Shown here in pieces: positions 11,581 through 22,295 of a DNA stretch of 64,000 nt; the first letter of the stretch is position 1, and each line of letters opens with the position of its first letter. The stretch lies in the NCBI GenBank assembly GCA_022494885.1, contig JAGVSM010000195.1, positions 1 to 64,000 of the forward strand, in the 5' to 3' direction. Source of the stretch: Micrasema longulum. Lineage: Eukaryota; Arthropoda; Insecta; Trichoptera; Brachycentridae. A program made the position numbers and the translations under genes. The notes beneath the pieces were generated by a model that did not search any database, was not told the DNA's origin, and saw only the letters and a list, made by a program, of their open reading frames with translations.

Positions 11581-12219
11581 ATACACATGCGAAATATGAT
11601 TGATATAATATCAAACTGTTGAAAAACTGCTCAATGCTAAGGATTTTCTGAAAACTGTTAGCATTATACTGTTAGGAATTCGCTATCCAAACAAAAGATA
11701 ATACCACATCAGACAGCTCTTAGAACAACACAGGTGTCTCTAATTGAATTTATTTTTTCTTACAAATCGAAATATTTCTTAATCAATTTTCTATCACCCT
11801 CGGTAAACATTATCGACTTTCGGTTATACCTACCTAATTTTAGGATTCAACGATGTCGAGTAGTTAGTACATAACATGTAATTGCACGCGAAGTTAATTA
11901 ATATAATTAGCGACTCCACGTGAAATCGCGCAAAATATTTCTGCCGTGCAATTCCTGAACCGCCGTAACTCGAAAAATCCGCTTTCGAGAAAAACACCAA
12001 AAATTTTAAAACAAGTAAATCGCAATGATATTGAGAAAAATTTGTTTCTCTGTTTTTTTTTAAATTTCGTCACAAGGCTTTCATGATAACGGATTATTGG
12101 AAAAAAGAAGAAAAAAATGTCAAATTCGAAAATTTCTTGCTGCAGACAAAAAGTTGCCCCAAACTAGTTACAATGTAGAATTAAAACTTGATACTGTAAA
12201 AAAGCTACTTTTAGTAATT
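11581..12219. other. Unassigned AT-rich sequence
   Basis: No gene or repeat boundary recognised. Confidence 0.35.
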
Positions 12220-12432
12220 ATTACTTTTTTATTTAATTTTAGTTTTTAATTTTGTATAAAATTTATAAGATAAAGTATAATTCCTTAGAATATGTCCATG
12301 TACTTTTAATTTTCTCAAACTGAATGATTTGGGTAGGTAGGAAGAAATTGCCCTAAGGCAATATGCCCGCCCTTATATATGTACATTTATTGTATATGTA
12401 TATAAAGTGTAAAATAAATAAATAAATAAAAT
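12220..12432 (+). mobile_element. LINE 3' UTR fragment (family of 18018-19200)
   Basis: It shares TTTTCTCAAACTGAA, GGGTAGGTAGGA, AAATTGCC.TAAGG.AATATGCCCGCCC and the ATGTATATAAAGTGT tail with (AATA)n, as in the copy at 18018-19200. Only the 3' UTR is present. Confidence 0.75.
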
Positions 12433-12596
12433 GCAGTCTTTAATAAGGTTTACTGCGTTTTATTTGGTTTTTGGAGAAAACAAATAGCGGATACTTATTT
12501 TGAGTAAAAGCAGTTTTAATTAAAACACACATGTTTTTTTTTTCAACATAACTTTTTTATCAAATTATAATGTAAAAAATATAAATAAAACAATAT

Positions 12597-12834
12597 CGTC
12601 ATCATCATTCCCTTTCCGCACCTTATGATGTATAGGGCACTGCATTGGTACACCACTCAGTGTATCTTGATCATTTTTGTCCCATGAAAGTAAGGTGGTC
12701 AGCCCGGGGACTATGAAATATTCTGGTGTAAAAACACACTTTTAAATAAATATATCACATCTATCACATCGGGAATTGAACCCGAGACCTCTTGCATGGC
12801 AGGCACATGCGCTGACCACTACACCACGAGACAG
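12597..12834 (-). mobile_element. SINE family A, near full-length
   Basis: A tRNA-derived retroposon on the minus strand. The head reads CTCGTGGTGTAGTGGTCAGC (box A). Box B is GGTTCAATTCCCGA at about 12769-12782. The body has GACCACCTTACTTTCATG, and the tail ends in GGGAATGATGATGA. The head resembles tRNA-Gly (GCC). A Pol III internal promoter is therefore expected. TGATGA tails match those of RTE-like LINE copies in the window. Confidence 0.85.
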
Positions 12835-13403
12835 ACTTAAATAAAGCACATGGCGTTTATTTTTACAAATAAAAATATCCAACATAATTAAGTTTTTTTT
12901 TTTTTTTAAACCACATTTTGCTTAAGTATTTTCATTATTTATGGCTAAAAACTCAATGTTACTGCATGGGTAAGTATTTAATTTACAACGTTCCACTTGT
13001 CGTAGCGGAAAAGAGTTGGATAGCTAATTAAATGCTGATAACTGGTCAATAAATAACTCGAAAACGACAAAATGTGAGTTGCGGCGGTTAGGCTGTGCAC
13101 TGTGCACAGTGCACGGTAGATTTCTTGTGTATTCGGCATACTCTCAGGTCAGGTACTTGTCAGCATTCGTGTTTTTCCATTTACACTTCATTTACATTTT
13201 CTGCTAGTAATATAAGTCTAATTTAATTCTCAACATGAATATAACAACATGTTTTTATCAATAAACAAAAAACCTTAAAACAATTCATATTGGAATAAAT
13301 TTATTAAGTACCTAACCTACTTTTTACATACGTACATATTATATTATTAACTGTTCTGAAATTCATGTATAAGGTATTTTGTGATAAATGGATTGTATTT
13401 AAA
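12835..13403. other. Unassigned AT-rich sequence
   Basis: No gene seen. A short palindrome-like run CTGTGCACTGTGCACAGTGCAC lies near 13090. Confidence 0.3.
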
Positions 13404-13878
13404 GCGGTTTTCCCTTTTATTTTTTTTCATAATCAGTTTCCATTTATATATATATGTATGGGTGTTCTTTACACCCTGTCACATCCGAAACCACGATGAT
13501 TAGTATGGGCAAGAAGACATATTAGCACATAAAAAAAAAAATTTTAGAACGACTAAAATCTTAAAAAATAAAAGATAAAAAAAACAAATGGTTGCTTACT
13601 CCTGCAGCTGAGAAACAGGGAGGGGGGAGCCTGATACACTGTCAACCGCATGGCCGCGCCCCCTCGCTTCTCCCCTGCAGAAGTAAGCAACCATTTGTTT
13701 TTTTAAATATTTTATTTTTTTAAATTTTCTTCGTTCTAAATATTTTTTTTAGTATGCTAATATGTCTTCTTGCCCATACTAATCATCGTGGTTTCGGATG
13801 TGACAGGGTGTAAAGAACACCCATACATATATATATATATGGAAACTGATTATGAAAAAAAATAAAAGGGAAAACCGC
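13404..13878. mobile_element. 475-bp foldback element
   Basis: The two halves are near-perfect reverse complements over about 215 bp per arm. The ends are GCGGTTTTCCCTTTTATT and its complement. The arms share ACACCCTGTCACATCCGAAA, GGGCAAGAAGACATATTAGC and CAAATGGTTGCTTACT. The central 40 nt around 13620-13665 is GC-rich and unpaired. No open frame. It is a foldback-type or MITE palindrome. Confidence 0.85.
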
Positions 13879-13932
13879 ATCGTGGTTTCGGATGTGACAG
13901 GGTTTAAAGAACACCCTGTATATATATATATA
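13879..13932 (+). repeat. Extra partial copy of the foldback arm
   Basis: ATCGTGGTTTCGGATGTGAC...AAAGAACACCC followed by (TA)n repeats the segment at 13788-13840 immediately after the foldback ends. Confidence 0.7.
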
Positions 13933-15448
13933 TTATTAGTATTGTTTTTTAATTAAAAATTAAAATTAAAATTTACATTAAAAATGCATTATGTAACTTA
14001 GTAGACATTATAATAATAAATATGTACATCTCCCTTCCCCTCCTTATTCTCTCTTCAAGCATCCTTGTCCTAATCCCGCCCAATTTACAATAACTTACTG
14101 TTCTTTTTAAAAAAAGTATTTTCTTTGATTATTAAAAAATATATACATGAAAATAACATTTTTATGTGTATAAACTTATACATATTTACATAATATGTAT
14201 TATTATTTTCTTTACTAACTTTGTACACTTTGTGGAAATCTGTTATTGGTTCTTAATTGATACACTATATCTGTTTGTTTACTATAAATATGTACGTAAA
14301 ACTGGTGGTTTTCCAAATAAAATACAATAAAATTGCTAAGTATTCAAGATACCTTTGTTTATTAACAGGTTTATCAAAAGATATGGAGAATAATATGAAG
14401 GCCATGTTTTTACAGGGCTTACGATTTATGATATGTCTTTTTTTAAATAAGTTTTTCAGGTTTAGTGCATTAATTTCAGCTCTAGGTAAAAAACCCGTGT
14501 TTACCAGAAATATTTAGCATTGAATTTGTTTATTACATATTCGAAATAAATGTATTCAAATATCTTAAATTTTTAAGGTTTATTTATTCGTAGGTATAAA
14601 GGTATAATGAGGAAGTTCAGTAGTTTTTTTCAAGAACATAAAAGGGAAATATCACATACTACGCATACCGATAAAAACACACTGTATAAGAAATGAATTT
14701 AGAAAAATTAATTGTATTTTCAAAATCAATATGGACATTGTGGAGAATGTTATTGTACTTGGCAGTATTTCATAGGCCCGTATTACTATAAAATTGTAAA
14801 AAAGGTAAATTTCCCTATTAAATATTTAAATAATTTAAAGCAAAACTGTGAATCGAATGAAAATTTTGACAAATTTTCCTTTTGACGGGTATGTTTTTTG
14901 ATTTACCGGGAGATATTGCTTTAAGCAATAAGCCTGCCAAAGTGCACTTATTCTTGTACTTCGGAGTTTTAAATAAATAATACATTTTTACAAATTTAAA
15001 CATTTATTGTTTTGAGTGAGTAATTGGCTGTATCCTTCTCAAAAAGGTTCTCCGTTTTGTTAAATCCTGCTTAGTGATCACACAATTTTTTTAAAATATT
15101 TTTTTAAAATTTTATTTTGATATACCTTCTCATAATATTCTTGACTTTTGAATATTTTTGTGGATATTGAATAAAACAAAAAGTTTTCATTACATTATGA
15201 TTCCGTTATCCATACATTATTTACATGTGTGATTTTATCGAGAAATAAACGAGAGCTGTGTTTAGAAAATATCATATTATCGTATTTAAATTAGCAAAAG
15301 AAGTTCATTGTTACGTTGTACCTGTCATATCTAAATCTAAGGAAACGGATGTGGCTTTATAAATATGTATATCGACATATTTATACGAAATTATAAACAC
15401 GACACCTTCGGGCTTCATTTTATTGAAATAAATTTGTTTTCTGCAGGC
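13933..15448. other. Unassigned AT-rich sequence
   Basis: No gene. At 14604-14625 the text ATAATGAGGAAGTTCAG matches the TIR of MITE family F (34865 and 62031), but the partner end is not found. GCAATAAGCCTGCC near 14928 looks like a LINE 3' UTR remnant. Confidence 0.35.
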
Positions 15449-15592
15449 TTATTCTGTCACAATTTCGTTTCGTAAGTTCGTTCGTTCGTCATACATCCAT
15501 CTCATTCTAACGCAATCAAAACCGTATTTCGCTCTCGTTCCCTCTCATACGATTCGAATGAATTTACGAAACGAATCAGTTACAGCATAATG
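15449..15592. mobile_element. Short TIR element (about 144 bp)
   Basis: TTATTCTGTCACAATTTCG...TTCGTTCG on the left pairs with the reverse complement of the right end, TTATGCTGTAACTGATTCG. TIRs are about 38 bp with several mismatches. No clear target duplication. Non-coding. Confidence 0.5.
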
Positions 15593-15936
15593 CCACAGTT
15601 CGCCGTAGTTGCGACAGGAAGTACGAGTGAGGTGAGAAGTACCTTGTAAAAGTAGCTAATTATCGGTCCATTGTTTCGAGTACTTTCGCCGATCCAGAGC
15701 GAAAACTCCGGCTAATTGTTCCCCGTCACGGACGACAAGCGGTGACCGATCGTAATATTGTATTTGGTAACGGAAAAGTTGCAGGTACAGAACTCCGAGC
15801 TCCCGGCGAGCACTGGCACTGCTCACTGTCGCTTTCTTAACGATTGTTCAAGTCCAAAGGTGACAGTAAATGGTTCATTAGGCGCCGATGGCCACCATCT
15901 TTGACGGTTAAAACTTATTGTAATAGTTACTAATTT
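15593..15936. other. GC-richer island, no gene called
   Basis: This stretch is visibly richer in G+C and CpG than the surroundings and carries several donor-like strings (GAGGTGAGAAG at about 15630). It could be a promoter or 5' exon region, or an unrecognised repeat. No open frame supports a protein. Confidence 0.3.
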
Positions 15937-16310
15937 CATCATCATCGTTTGCGCCTTATCCGCGCCTATTGCTGCGTATCGCTATTTTTGTTGCTTAATT
16001 AAGGTGATATGATGAGTTTTATTTTTCTAAGTTTCTATCTTAACTTCTTCGATGGCGCCACAGCCTAAATCACCTTCACCCCCTACAACTTTTCCTGTCC
16101 TCATCCGCCGTTTTCCAATTTGCAACTTGTAGAAGCCGTGCTGCATCTTTCTTTACGCCATCTTCCCATCTCAGCCTAGGTCTTCCGATCCTTCTCCTAC
16201 CTCCTGGATATTCAATTACGTTCTCTCGGGTATCCGCGCATCAATAATTATTGATATTGATAATTATTTGTGCATGTCCAGCCCATCTCAACCTGAGCAG
16301 TCTTATATGT
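15937..16310 (-). pseudogene. RTE-like LINE, extreme C-terminus and TGATGA tail
   Basis: Minus-strand reading gives RLLRLRWAGHAQ, then IGRPRLRWEDGVKKDAARLL and VANWKTADEDR. This is the characteristic 'GRPR-RW-D-V--D---L-----W---A-DR--W' ending of RTE-type LINE proteins. Frameshifts and an AT-rich insertion interrupt it. The 3' end at 15937 carries (GAT)n. Confidence 0.7.
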
Positions 16311-16714
16311 TTAAAAAAAAAATTCAACCTTTATTTAGCGTGAAAACAAAACATAAAGAAATAAAAAATAAAACACTTCAGGTTCACTTGCCAAAATAGA
16401 GTCTGGCTCATGTGTTTGGCAAGAGTACAAAATAATATGAAAAAGAAATGAAAATGCATACCAAATAAAAAAGAATAAATAAATAAACAATTAAAAGTTG
16501 AAAAAATATAACACTTAAATAAAAAGAATTACTATGCAAGGGCACATATTTAAATATATATGATGTCTACAAAGAGCCTCCAGGCATCTCACGTTGTTAA
16601 AATAGATTAAGTTGCACCTAACCTATACATATTATTTAAAAAAATAATGTGCCGCATTTATAAATCTATCTATTTGCAATTGATTTTTAAAAAGATACTC
16701 GCAAAGGTTTGCTT
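16311..16714. other. Unassigned AT-rich sequence
   Basis: Begins with an A run; nothing further is recognised. Confidence 0.3.
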
Positions 16715-17182
16715 TCGACCTAACAAAGCTCAGCCGAAATCAAGTGAGGGTTTTATCACTAGAGCCCGCCCAGGGCACTGCAGATTGAACAAACACCTCG
16801 CTAGAATGAACCTGTCCGAAACTTCTAGATGTAGGTTCTGCAGTGCAGATGAGGAAATACCTATACACATTATATGTGAATGTGATGCTTTACATCATAA
16901 AAGGAGCCTCATCCTCGGGGGACCACTGCTTTAACCTGAGGATGTTAAAGAGCTCGCCCCTTACCTAATAGCCCGATACTTTACGGATCTGGGCTTGGAG
17001 GGGAGACCTAGCAAAATGTAAACTCTCCCCTTCCAGACAGCAGCCAGGCTCTTTATAGACCCGGGCTTGGAGGGCGAGAACTATTTACGAGGACCCGTCA
17101 CCATAGATCTTTACAGATCGCAGTGACGTCAGGAGCTTAAATAGCACTGACCTTCACATCTAAAAATAAGAATATTGATTTT
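16715..17182 (+). pseudogene. LINE C-terminus with RNase H/CCHC-like tail
   Basis: The open frame to 16934 includes RPGHCRLNKHLARMNLSET, CRFCSADEEIPIHIICECDA and LILGGPL. The GHC-LNKHL...CR-C...E---H---EC-A pattern is the end of the RNase H and zinc-finger region of I/LOA/R1-type LINE proteins (clade inferred). The 3' UTR to TCTAAAAATAAGAATAT matches the copy at 4765-5118. 5' truncated. Confidence 0.75.
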
Positions 17183-17344
17183 TAAGCTAAAATTTCAATC
17201 GATAATTTAAAAGGTTTTTTAATATTGCGTGAAGTCCTTACCACACATTGTAAGATAAATCTTTGCCCCATATTTTCTGGTTTATTTCTCTGTAAACTAG
17301 CTTACATCGAATGACTTAATGTTATTACTTACTATTAAACTAAT

Positions 17345-17663
17345 AAGTAAATAATATATTTATAGAAGTCAGTGCTAAACTCACTAAACTCGTACGTTCA
17401 TCATTGAGTAAATAATTTATTTATAGACGTCAGCCATTGCACTCTCATTTATTCTTCTGCTAAACTCACTAAACTGGTCCGTCTATCATTGAGTGAATAA
17501 TTTATTTATAGAAGTCAGTCGTTGCACTCTCAGTTACTCTTCTGCTAAACTCACTAAACTGGTCCGTCCATCATTGAGTGAATAATTTATTTATAGAAGT
17601 CAGTCATTGCACTCTCATTTACTCTTCTGCTAAACTTATTAAACTGGTCCGTCCATCATTGAG
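17345..17663. repeat. 85-bp tandem repeat, about 3.7 copies
   Basis: CATTGAG anchors recur at 17406, 17491, 17576 and 17661, exactly 85 bp apart. Each unit contains ATAATTTATTTATAGA.GTCAG, GCACTCTC, CTTCTGCTAAACT and GGTCCGTC. The first unit is shortened by an internal deletion. Units differ by a few substitutions. Confidence 0.9.
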
Positions 17664-18017
17664 AACACTAAAAATCTTGTAGTACTAACACGAACAAAGT
17701 TGAATATAATAATTATGTTTCTCTTGCACTACACGGTCTATCTATACTCTATTATCTCAATGCCTCTGATTATCTGAATAGGAACGGGTAATGAGGCATT
17801 CGGATGCACATTCCGCACTTGACGTGTCTTTGTAGTTCAGTAAAATAACACTTCCTACTTCTTATCTAAAAATAAATGGTTTATGAGTTACGGAAACATA
17901 ATTTGTTAAAAATAACTTAGGCGCGTTTGCTCGTACAAGTTTTTTTGTAAACTTTTCCATTGAGCTTTACTTATATTACTGAACCCTTATAATACCCTGT
18001 CATCGCTCTAATTTTCT
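17664..18017. other. Unassigned sequence
   Basis: No gene or delimited element recognised. Confidence 0.35.
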
Positions 18018-19200
18018 TGCCTCCTCTTTCACAGTAGTAGCCGCTCGATTGTGGAATAATCTACCCACTAATGTTAGAGACGCCCCTTCTTTATTTACAT
18101 TTAAGTCGAGATTAAAATGTCACTACCTAAATATTAAAATTATTCCTTTATCCTTCTTCTTTCCTTCCCATCCCCTCTCCTCTCTTCATTGTATAGTGTT
18201 AATTTTTAATTCTTTAATTAATCTTTGTTTTTAATTTTTGTATAAAATTGTAAGATTCAATATGTCTATGTATTTATAATTTTCTCAAACTGAACGGTTT
18301 GGGTAGGTAGGACAAAATTGCCTTAAGGAAATATGCCCGCCCTTATATGTATATATCAGTGGCGAGCCGTGATTTATTTTATAGGTAATCTATTAAAAAT
18401 GTTCATTAATTTGTACTACATAGAAGTACTTACATAACATGTAAGTAATGTAATTATAAATGACAATTTTTTTGTAATTCTGTGAAAATCAACTCAAACC
18501 ACAATTATTATTAACCACGCGATAAACGTAGTTTTATTCTACACTATTTTAATACAATACTTGCACAAAAGTTTATTAACAAATACCACAATGACATTCC
18601 GCAGATATTTCCATTATGATCTGTCATTGACAGTACTGTCAAGACTTGAGCACTGGCCGATTTCTTTTAAAATAAATAATGCCTAAAACGACCACTGCGA
18701 ACGCCACCTGTCCTATGTGATACATAATATGTCAACGGTATCCCATCAAAGAAAAATAGTCCTTCGGAAAAAATGTTCAAAATACTAGTTTCCAAATCGA
18801 GAATCTTCTAAAAATATTTGTAATCTGCAAGTTTGTTTTAGTACTAAAAAAGCCGACTTGGGTTAAAGACGAAAAATACAGTGTACTTTTTTGTGTGGAA
18901 GAATAAGCTGAGGTAATCGGCTAGTTTCATCGTTCAGTAAGAATGGGCTGGGCGCTGGCACTGGGCGCGCTTCATAGATATTTTTTTGTAGAAAGATATA
19001 AACGGTGATTTATAATAAATGACAATTACTTTATTTTTTTTCCCATAAACATGGTTACTATAATTTATTATTATTTAAAGTCAAATATAATGGTAAGCTG
19101 TGCATAATTGCTTACTTTGACGATTCGCCCCTGGTATATATATTGTATATGTATATAAAGTGTCAAATAAAATAAATAACTAAAATAAATTAATTTAGTT
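18018..19200 (+). pseudogene. CR1/Jockey-like LINE 3' end, split by a hAT-like insertion
   Basis: From 18018 the frame reads VAARLWNNLPTNVRDAPSL then FKSRLKCHYL, the familiar C-terminal 'A-RLWN-LP--VR-A-SL--FK-RLK--L' block of CR1/Jockey/L2-like LINEs. The stop and 3' UTR (TTTTCTCAAACTGAACGG, GGGTAGGTAGGACAAAATTGCC, AATATGCCCGCCC) follow. The UTR is interrupted at 18356, resumes at 19134 with TATTGTATATGTATATAAAG and ends in an (AATAA)n tail. The uninterrupted UTR at 12220-12432 shows the pre-insertion arrangement. Confidence 0.75.
18357..19133. mobile_element. Non-autonomous hAT-like transposon, copy 1
   Basis: A 777-bp element. The ends are CAGTGGCGAGCCGTGATT and, reverse-complemented, CAGGGGCGAATCGTC. 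GTATATAT is perfectly duplicated at 18349-18356 and 19134-19141. An 8-bp duplication with CAG-G termini is diagnostic of the hAT superfamily. The interior has no transposase. Copy 2 is at 48429-49266. Confidence 0.85.
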
Positions 19201-19556
19201 AGTGTACTGGTTTCGATGACAGCTATCTGGATTAAAAATAACTGTGTGCTTACTTAAAAATTGCAATTGAATTACACTTTAAGAGTAGATATTTTTTATG
19301 TGATATTTTGGTAAAATAATGACAGAATGAAAATAAAAAGAAATAACTAGGTCATAAATATTGGAACTTCTTTTTATACCTTAATTTTGTTTACTTCTAC
19401 ATATCACATGAAATTAAAATACCTTTTAAAATCATTACACTGGTTATTGACTATTAAGTAAAGGAGCGATGTGCGCAGCGTTGCTAACCTCCATCAAGCA
19501 AAAATCGGATTCTGAAAAAAATCAGTAGATTTCTGTAGATTCATTATGAACTCGAA
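19201..19556. other. Unassigned AT-rich sequence
   Basis: No gene seen. Confidence 0.35.
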
Positions 19557-19715
19557 TTGGGTTGTGGTCCTGTGGCTAGTGTCTCGGACTCGCGGACCAA
19601 AGGTCTGTGGTTCGAATCCCACTCTACCCCAACTTGATTCCCATTTTCTAATAGAGAGTTATTTACAAATCGTTGAAAATGGCCCTCAAAATTAAATATT
19701 TAGGTAAATCATAAT
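19557..19715 (+). mobile_element. SINE family B, copy 1
   Basis: A tRNA-like head (GTGGCTAGTGTCTCGGACTC, then GTGGTTCGAATCCCAC as box B) is followed by a conserved body: CTACCCCAACTTGATTCC, CATTTTCTAATAG, GAGTTATTTACAAATCG, AAATGGCCCTCAAAATTAAA. It matches copies at 23425 and 37151. The other copies end in an A-rich tail. Confidence 0.85.
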
Positions 19716-20028
19716 GTCGCTGATGGGGGGGGGGGGGTTTCAAGAGTTTTCAACCCCAAGAATATTCATTACTCTCCCAAAACCGTGAGCGAGGGAGGGT
19801 GGATAGTTGCTGTTGTGACATAAAAATTGGCAATTATTCAAAATTTTATTGACAAAATCATTTTTAGATTTAAATTTTATTATATGACGAAATGTTTAAA
19901 ACTCGGTAGAATTTCCATAGAATTCGGTAGATTGCTTCCAAAATCGGTAAATCTACCGAAAAATCCGTAGGGTTGGCAACGCTGGATGTAGGGCATTCCA
20001 ATTACGAATGGTATAATTATATTTTTGT
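19716..20028. other. Unassigned; contains a G homopolymer
   Basis: A run of about 12 G lies at 19726-19737. AAATCGGTA-type strings are repeated (19900-19970). No gene. Confidence 0.35.
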
Positions 20029-20252
20029 TGGCCTCGTGGTGTAATGGTCAGCGCATTTGCCTGCCATGCAAGAGGTCTCGGGTTCGATTCCCGACATGGT
20101 TGATGCGAAATATTAACTTAAAACTGTGTTTTGACTGGTACCTGAAACGTAAGACTGATCACCTTACCTTCATGCGGCAACGATAAAAGTCCACTGCGAT
20201 TGGTGTACCACTGCAGTTCCTTATGCATCATTAGGTGAGGAAAGGGAATGAT
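20029..20252 (+). mobile_element. SINE family A, near full-length
   Basis: Box A TGGTGTAATGG lies at 20037-20047 and box B GGTTCGATTCC at 20091-20101. The intervening TTGCCTGCCATGCAAGAGG resembles a tRNA-Gly(GCC) anticodon arm. The body CTGATCACCTTACCTTCATG and tail GGAAAGGGAATGATGAG match other copies. It is not a functional tRNA gene: there is no paired acceptor stem. Confidence 0.88.
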
Positions 20253-21063
20253 GAGTATTTTCATTTGTTTTTCATGTATATATTTTTTTCATTTTGAATT
20301 ATATTTTTATATTTGTACATTTTTTATAACCTCGGTATATATAAAAGCCCCTTGGGCGTTAATAAATAAATAATTTATGCAGTTTTGAAATATTTGTGTT
20401 TTTTATCATAAGTGAATTCCGAATTGGTCAGTTATGTATATTGTAAGGTGCGGAAAGGGAATTTAAAAAAATCACTATTACGCATTGTTCAATTAATGTT
20501 CAAAAATTTATTTCAATTAATTTTTGGACCGTGTAAAACAAGGTTCCACACAAAACAAGGATTTAATAATTCACATGTTTTTTTTGTTAATAATTCATAT
20601 CAGAAATATTATGTATTATTTAATTGAAGTATGGTCAACGTTCAAAAAAATTATCGTACTATACTTTCGTAGAATAATATTATGTTTTCCGGTAAAATAT
20701 ATGGTAATAATGGTAAGGTAAAATATTTAGGTAATATAATAATGTCATGTGTATAGGTTGGAAACTCCCGACCTTTTGTGTTAATTTCAGTCTGCATTAG
20801 TCATTTTCCATTGTGGGATTACTGACTCAACTTTTCCGTTGGAACATACTCGTACGTAAGTAGGAACATTACCTACTTCATGTATTGTGGACATTGTGGT
20901 GACTATGACCTCCATATCACATAATTTATAATATATCAAATCACCTAGAAATTGAAATCGCTAAGCGTAAAATAAAATAGTGAACATCAACTACGATAAT
21001 TTGAGCGGAAATTTATCTGGATTATATGTAATTTTTACATTCTTTTGACAAATTTATACAAAA
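20253..21063. other. Unassigned; short LINE-like tail
   Basis: At about 20320-20372 the text AAAGCCCCTTGGGCGTTAATAAATAAATAA resembles a LINE 3' hairpin plus (AATA)n tail. Open frames at 20412-20721 have no domain. Confidence 0.3.
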
Positions 21064-21753
21064 ACTAGCTGACCTGACAGACGTTGTCCTGCCCAAACGT
21101 TGGCTTGCCTTTGAAATACACTTTTTATTGATAAGTAGGTACCTAGGTACTTGTTTGTGATTAAATTCCAAAACCAAATTTTTTTAATATTCAATTATTT
21201 AATTTAAGTAGGTACTTGTTTATGGTTGAATTCCAAAACATAAAATAATTTTTTTTTTTTTAAATATGGCATTTTTTTGCAAACGTCATACTCCGGTCTT
21301 CTCATCAACAGGGGGATGTACTTATACAGGAATACGATTTTAAAAAAAAAATAATTTAATATTATTTTAGTACGAGTATCACCAAAAATCCAGTAAAAAG
21401 AAATAAATGGGTAGAAATTATAAAGAATTTAAGGAAAGAATCTGATTAAGATCCACAAAAAATAAATGCTGTTTGTGAACATTCAAAAACAAAGTTTTTT
21501 TATACACAAAAAAAACAACATCTTTTCATTTTTTTATAAATGCATTCTCCTCCAATGTAACCCTGGTAGATCGATGAATAAAACATATATGCTCTTTACT
21601 TCTTTTTTACACATTAGATTGAAGATTTTAATATCTACGAACACACATAGCGCAAAGATCTATATTTTTCTAAAAACCGCACGTAAATCGGTTAAGCCGT
21701 TTAGGAGGAGTTCAGTGACATCACACGTACAGAGGAATTATATATATAAAGAT
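21064..21753 (+). mobile_element. Retroposon-like repeat starting CTAGCTGACC
   Basis: It opens with ACTAGCTGACCTGACAGACG and closes with CGGTTAAGCCGTTTAGGAGG, GTGACATCACACGTACAG and a TATATATAAAGAT terminus. Repeats with this opening and this ending (a '...CCGTTTCGGAGGAGTT...' motif) are common in insect genomes. Their class is not certain to me. No coding capacity is seen. Confidence 0.5.
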
Positions 21754-22295
21754 ATTCTAACGTAAAATATTTACAAACCTGTGGATATTGTTGAAATAGC
21801 TACATATGCCACTGAAGCGTCAGTGGTATAATAAATACTAGTGAACGATCGATGTTTCGGTTTCAGTCAGTTTTGGCCTAAAATTGGCCGAGACTTACAG
21901 CCGAAACCTGCGGTCGGGATGTGTCCGATTACGTTTGGGTGGAAAATTAGCATAATTAGAGGTATTCTATTTGTGTCTATTCAATAATTAATTATTGTAT
22001 TGCTATTGTCTAACATAAAAAATAAAAACTAGACTGATTTTGTGATTTGTTGACTATGCTTGGTAGTTCTAAGATTTTTCATATTTATATTTCTGTAATT
22101 CTTTTATAGTTAAGAAGCGTACGTACAGAATTGTTACATATTATAAGTTAAATGTCGGTAGTCAGGTGGCAGAAGGGACTATCTTTTTTTTTCTGTTTCA
22201 ATAAATACACATAGGAAAAAAAAGTCATCATTTAGAGCGGTTATTTATTATTGAAAAGTAACACTAAAATATTTTAGTTTCTGGATTAAAGTCTT
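21754..22295. other. Unassigned sequence
   Basis: No gene or boundary recognised. It may include the body of the family G element whose right end is at 22766. Confidence 0.3.

Noticed and set aside
13090..13115. GTGCAC-rich palindrome as a regulatory operator
   Set aside because: Short, single occurrence, no gene nearby.
17345..17663. CRISPR array
   Set aside because: Whole 85-bp units repeat with no unique spacers, and the genome is eukaryotic.
19575..19632. Genuine tRNA gene in SINE family B
   Set aside because: The same head with the same downstream body occurs three times; no acceptor stem pairing.
20029..20104. Genuine tRNA-Gly gene
   Set aside because: Box A, box B and anticodon-arm likeness are present but the acceptor stem does not pair, and the head is joined to a dispersed SINE body.
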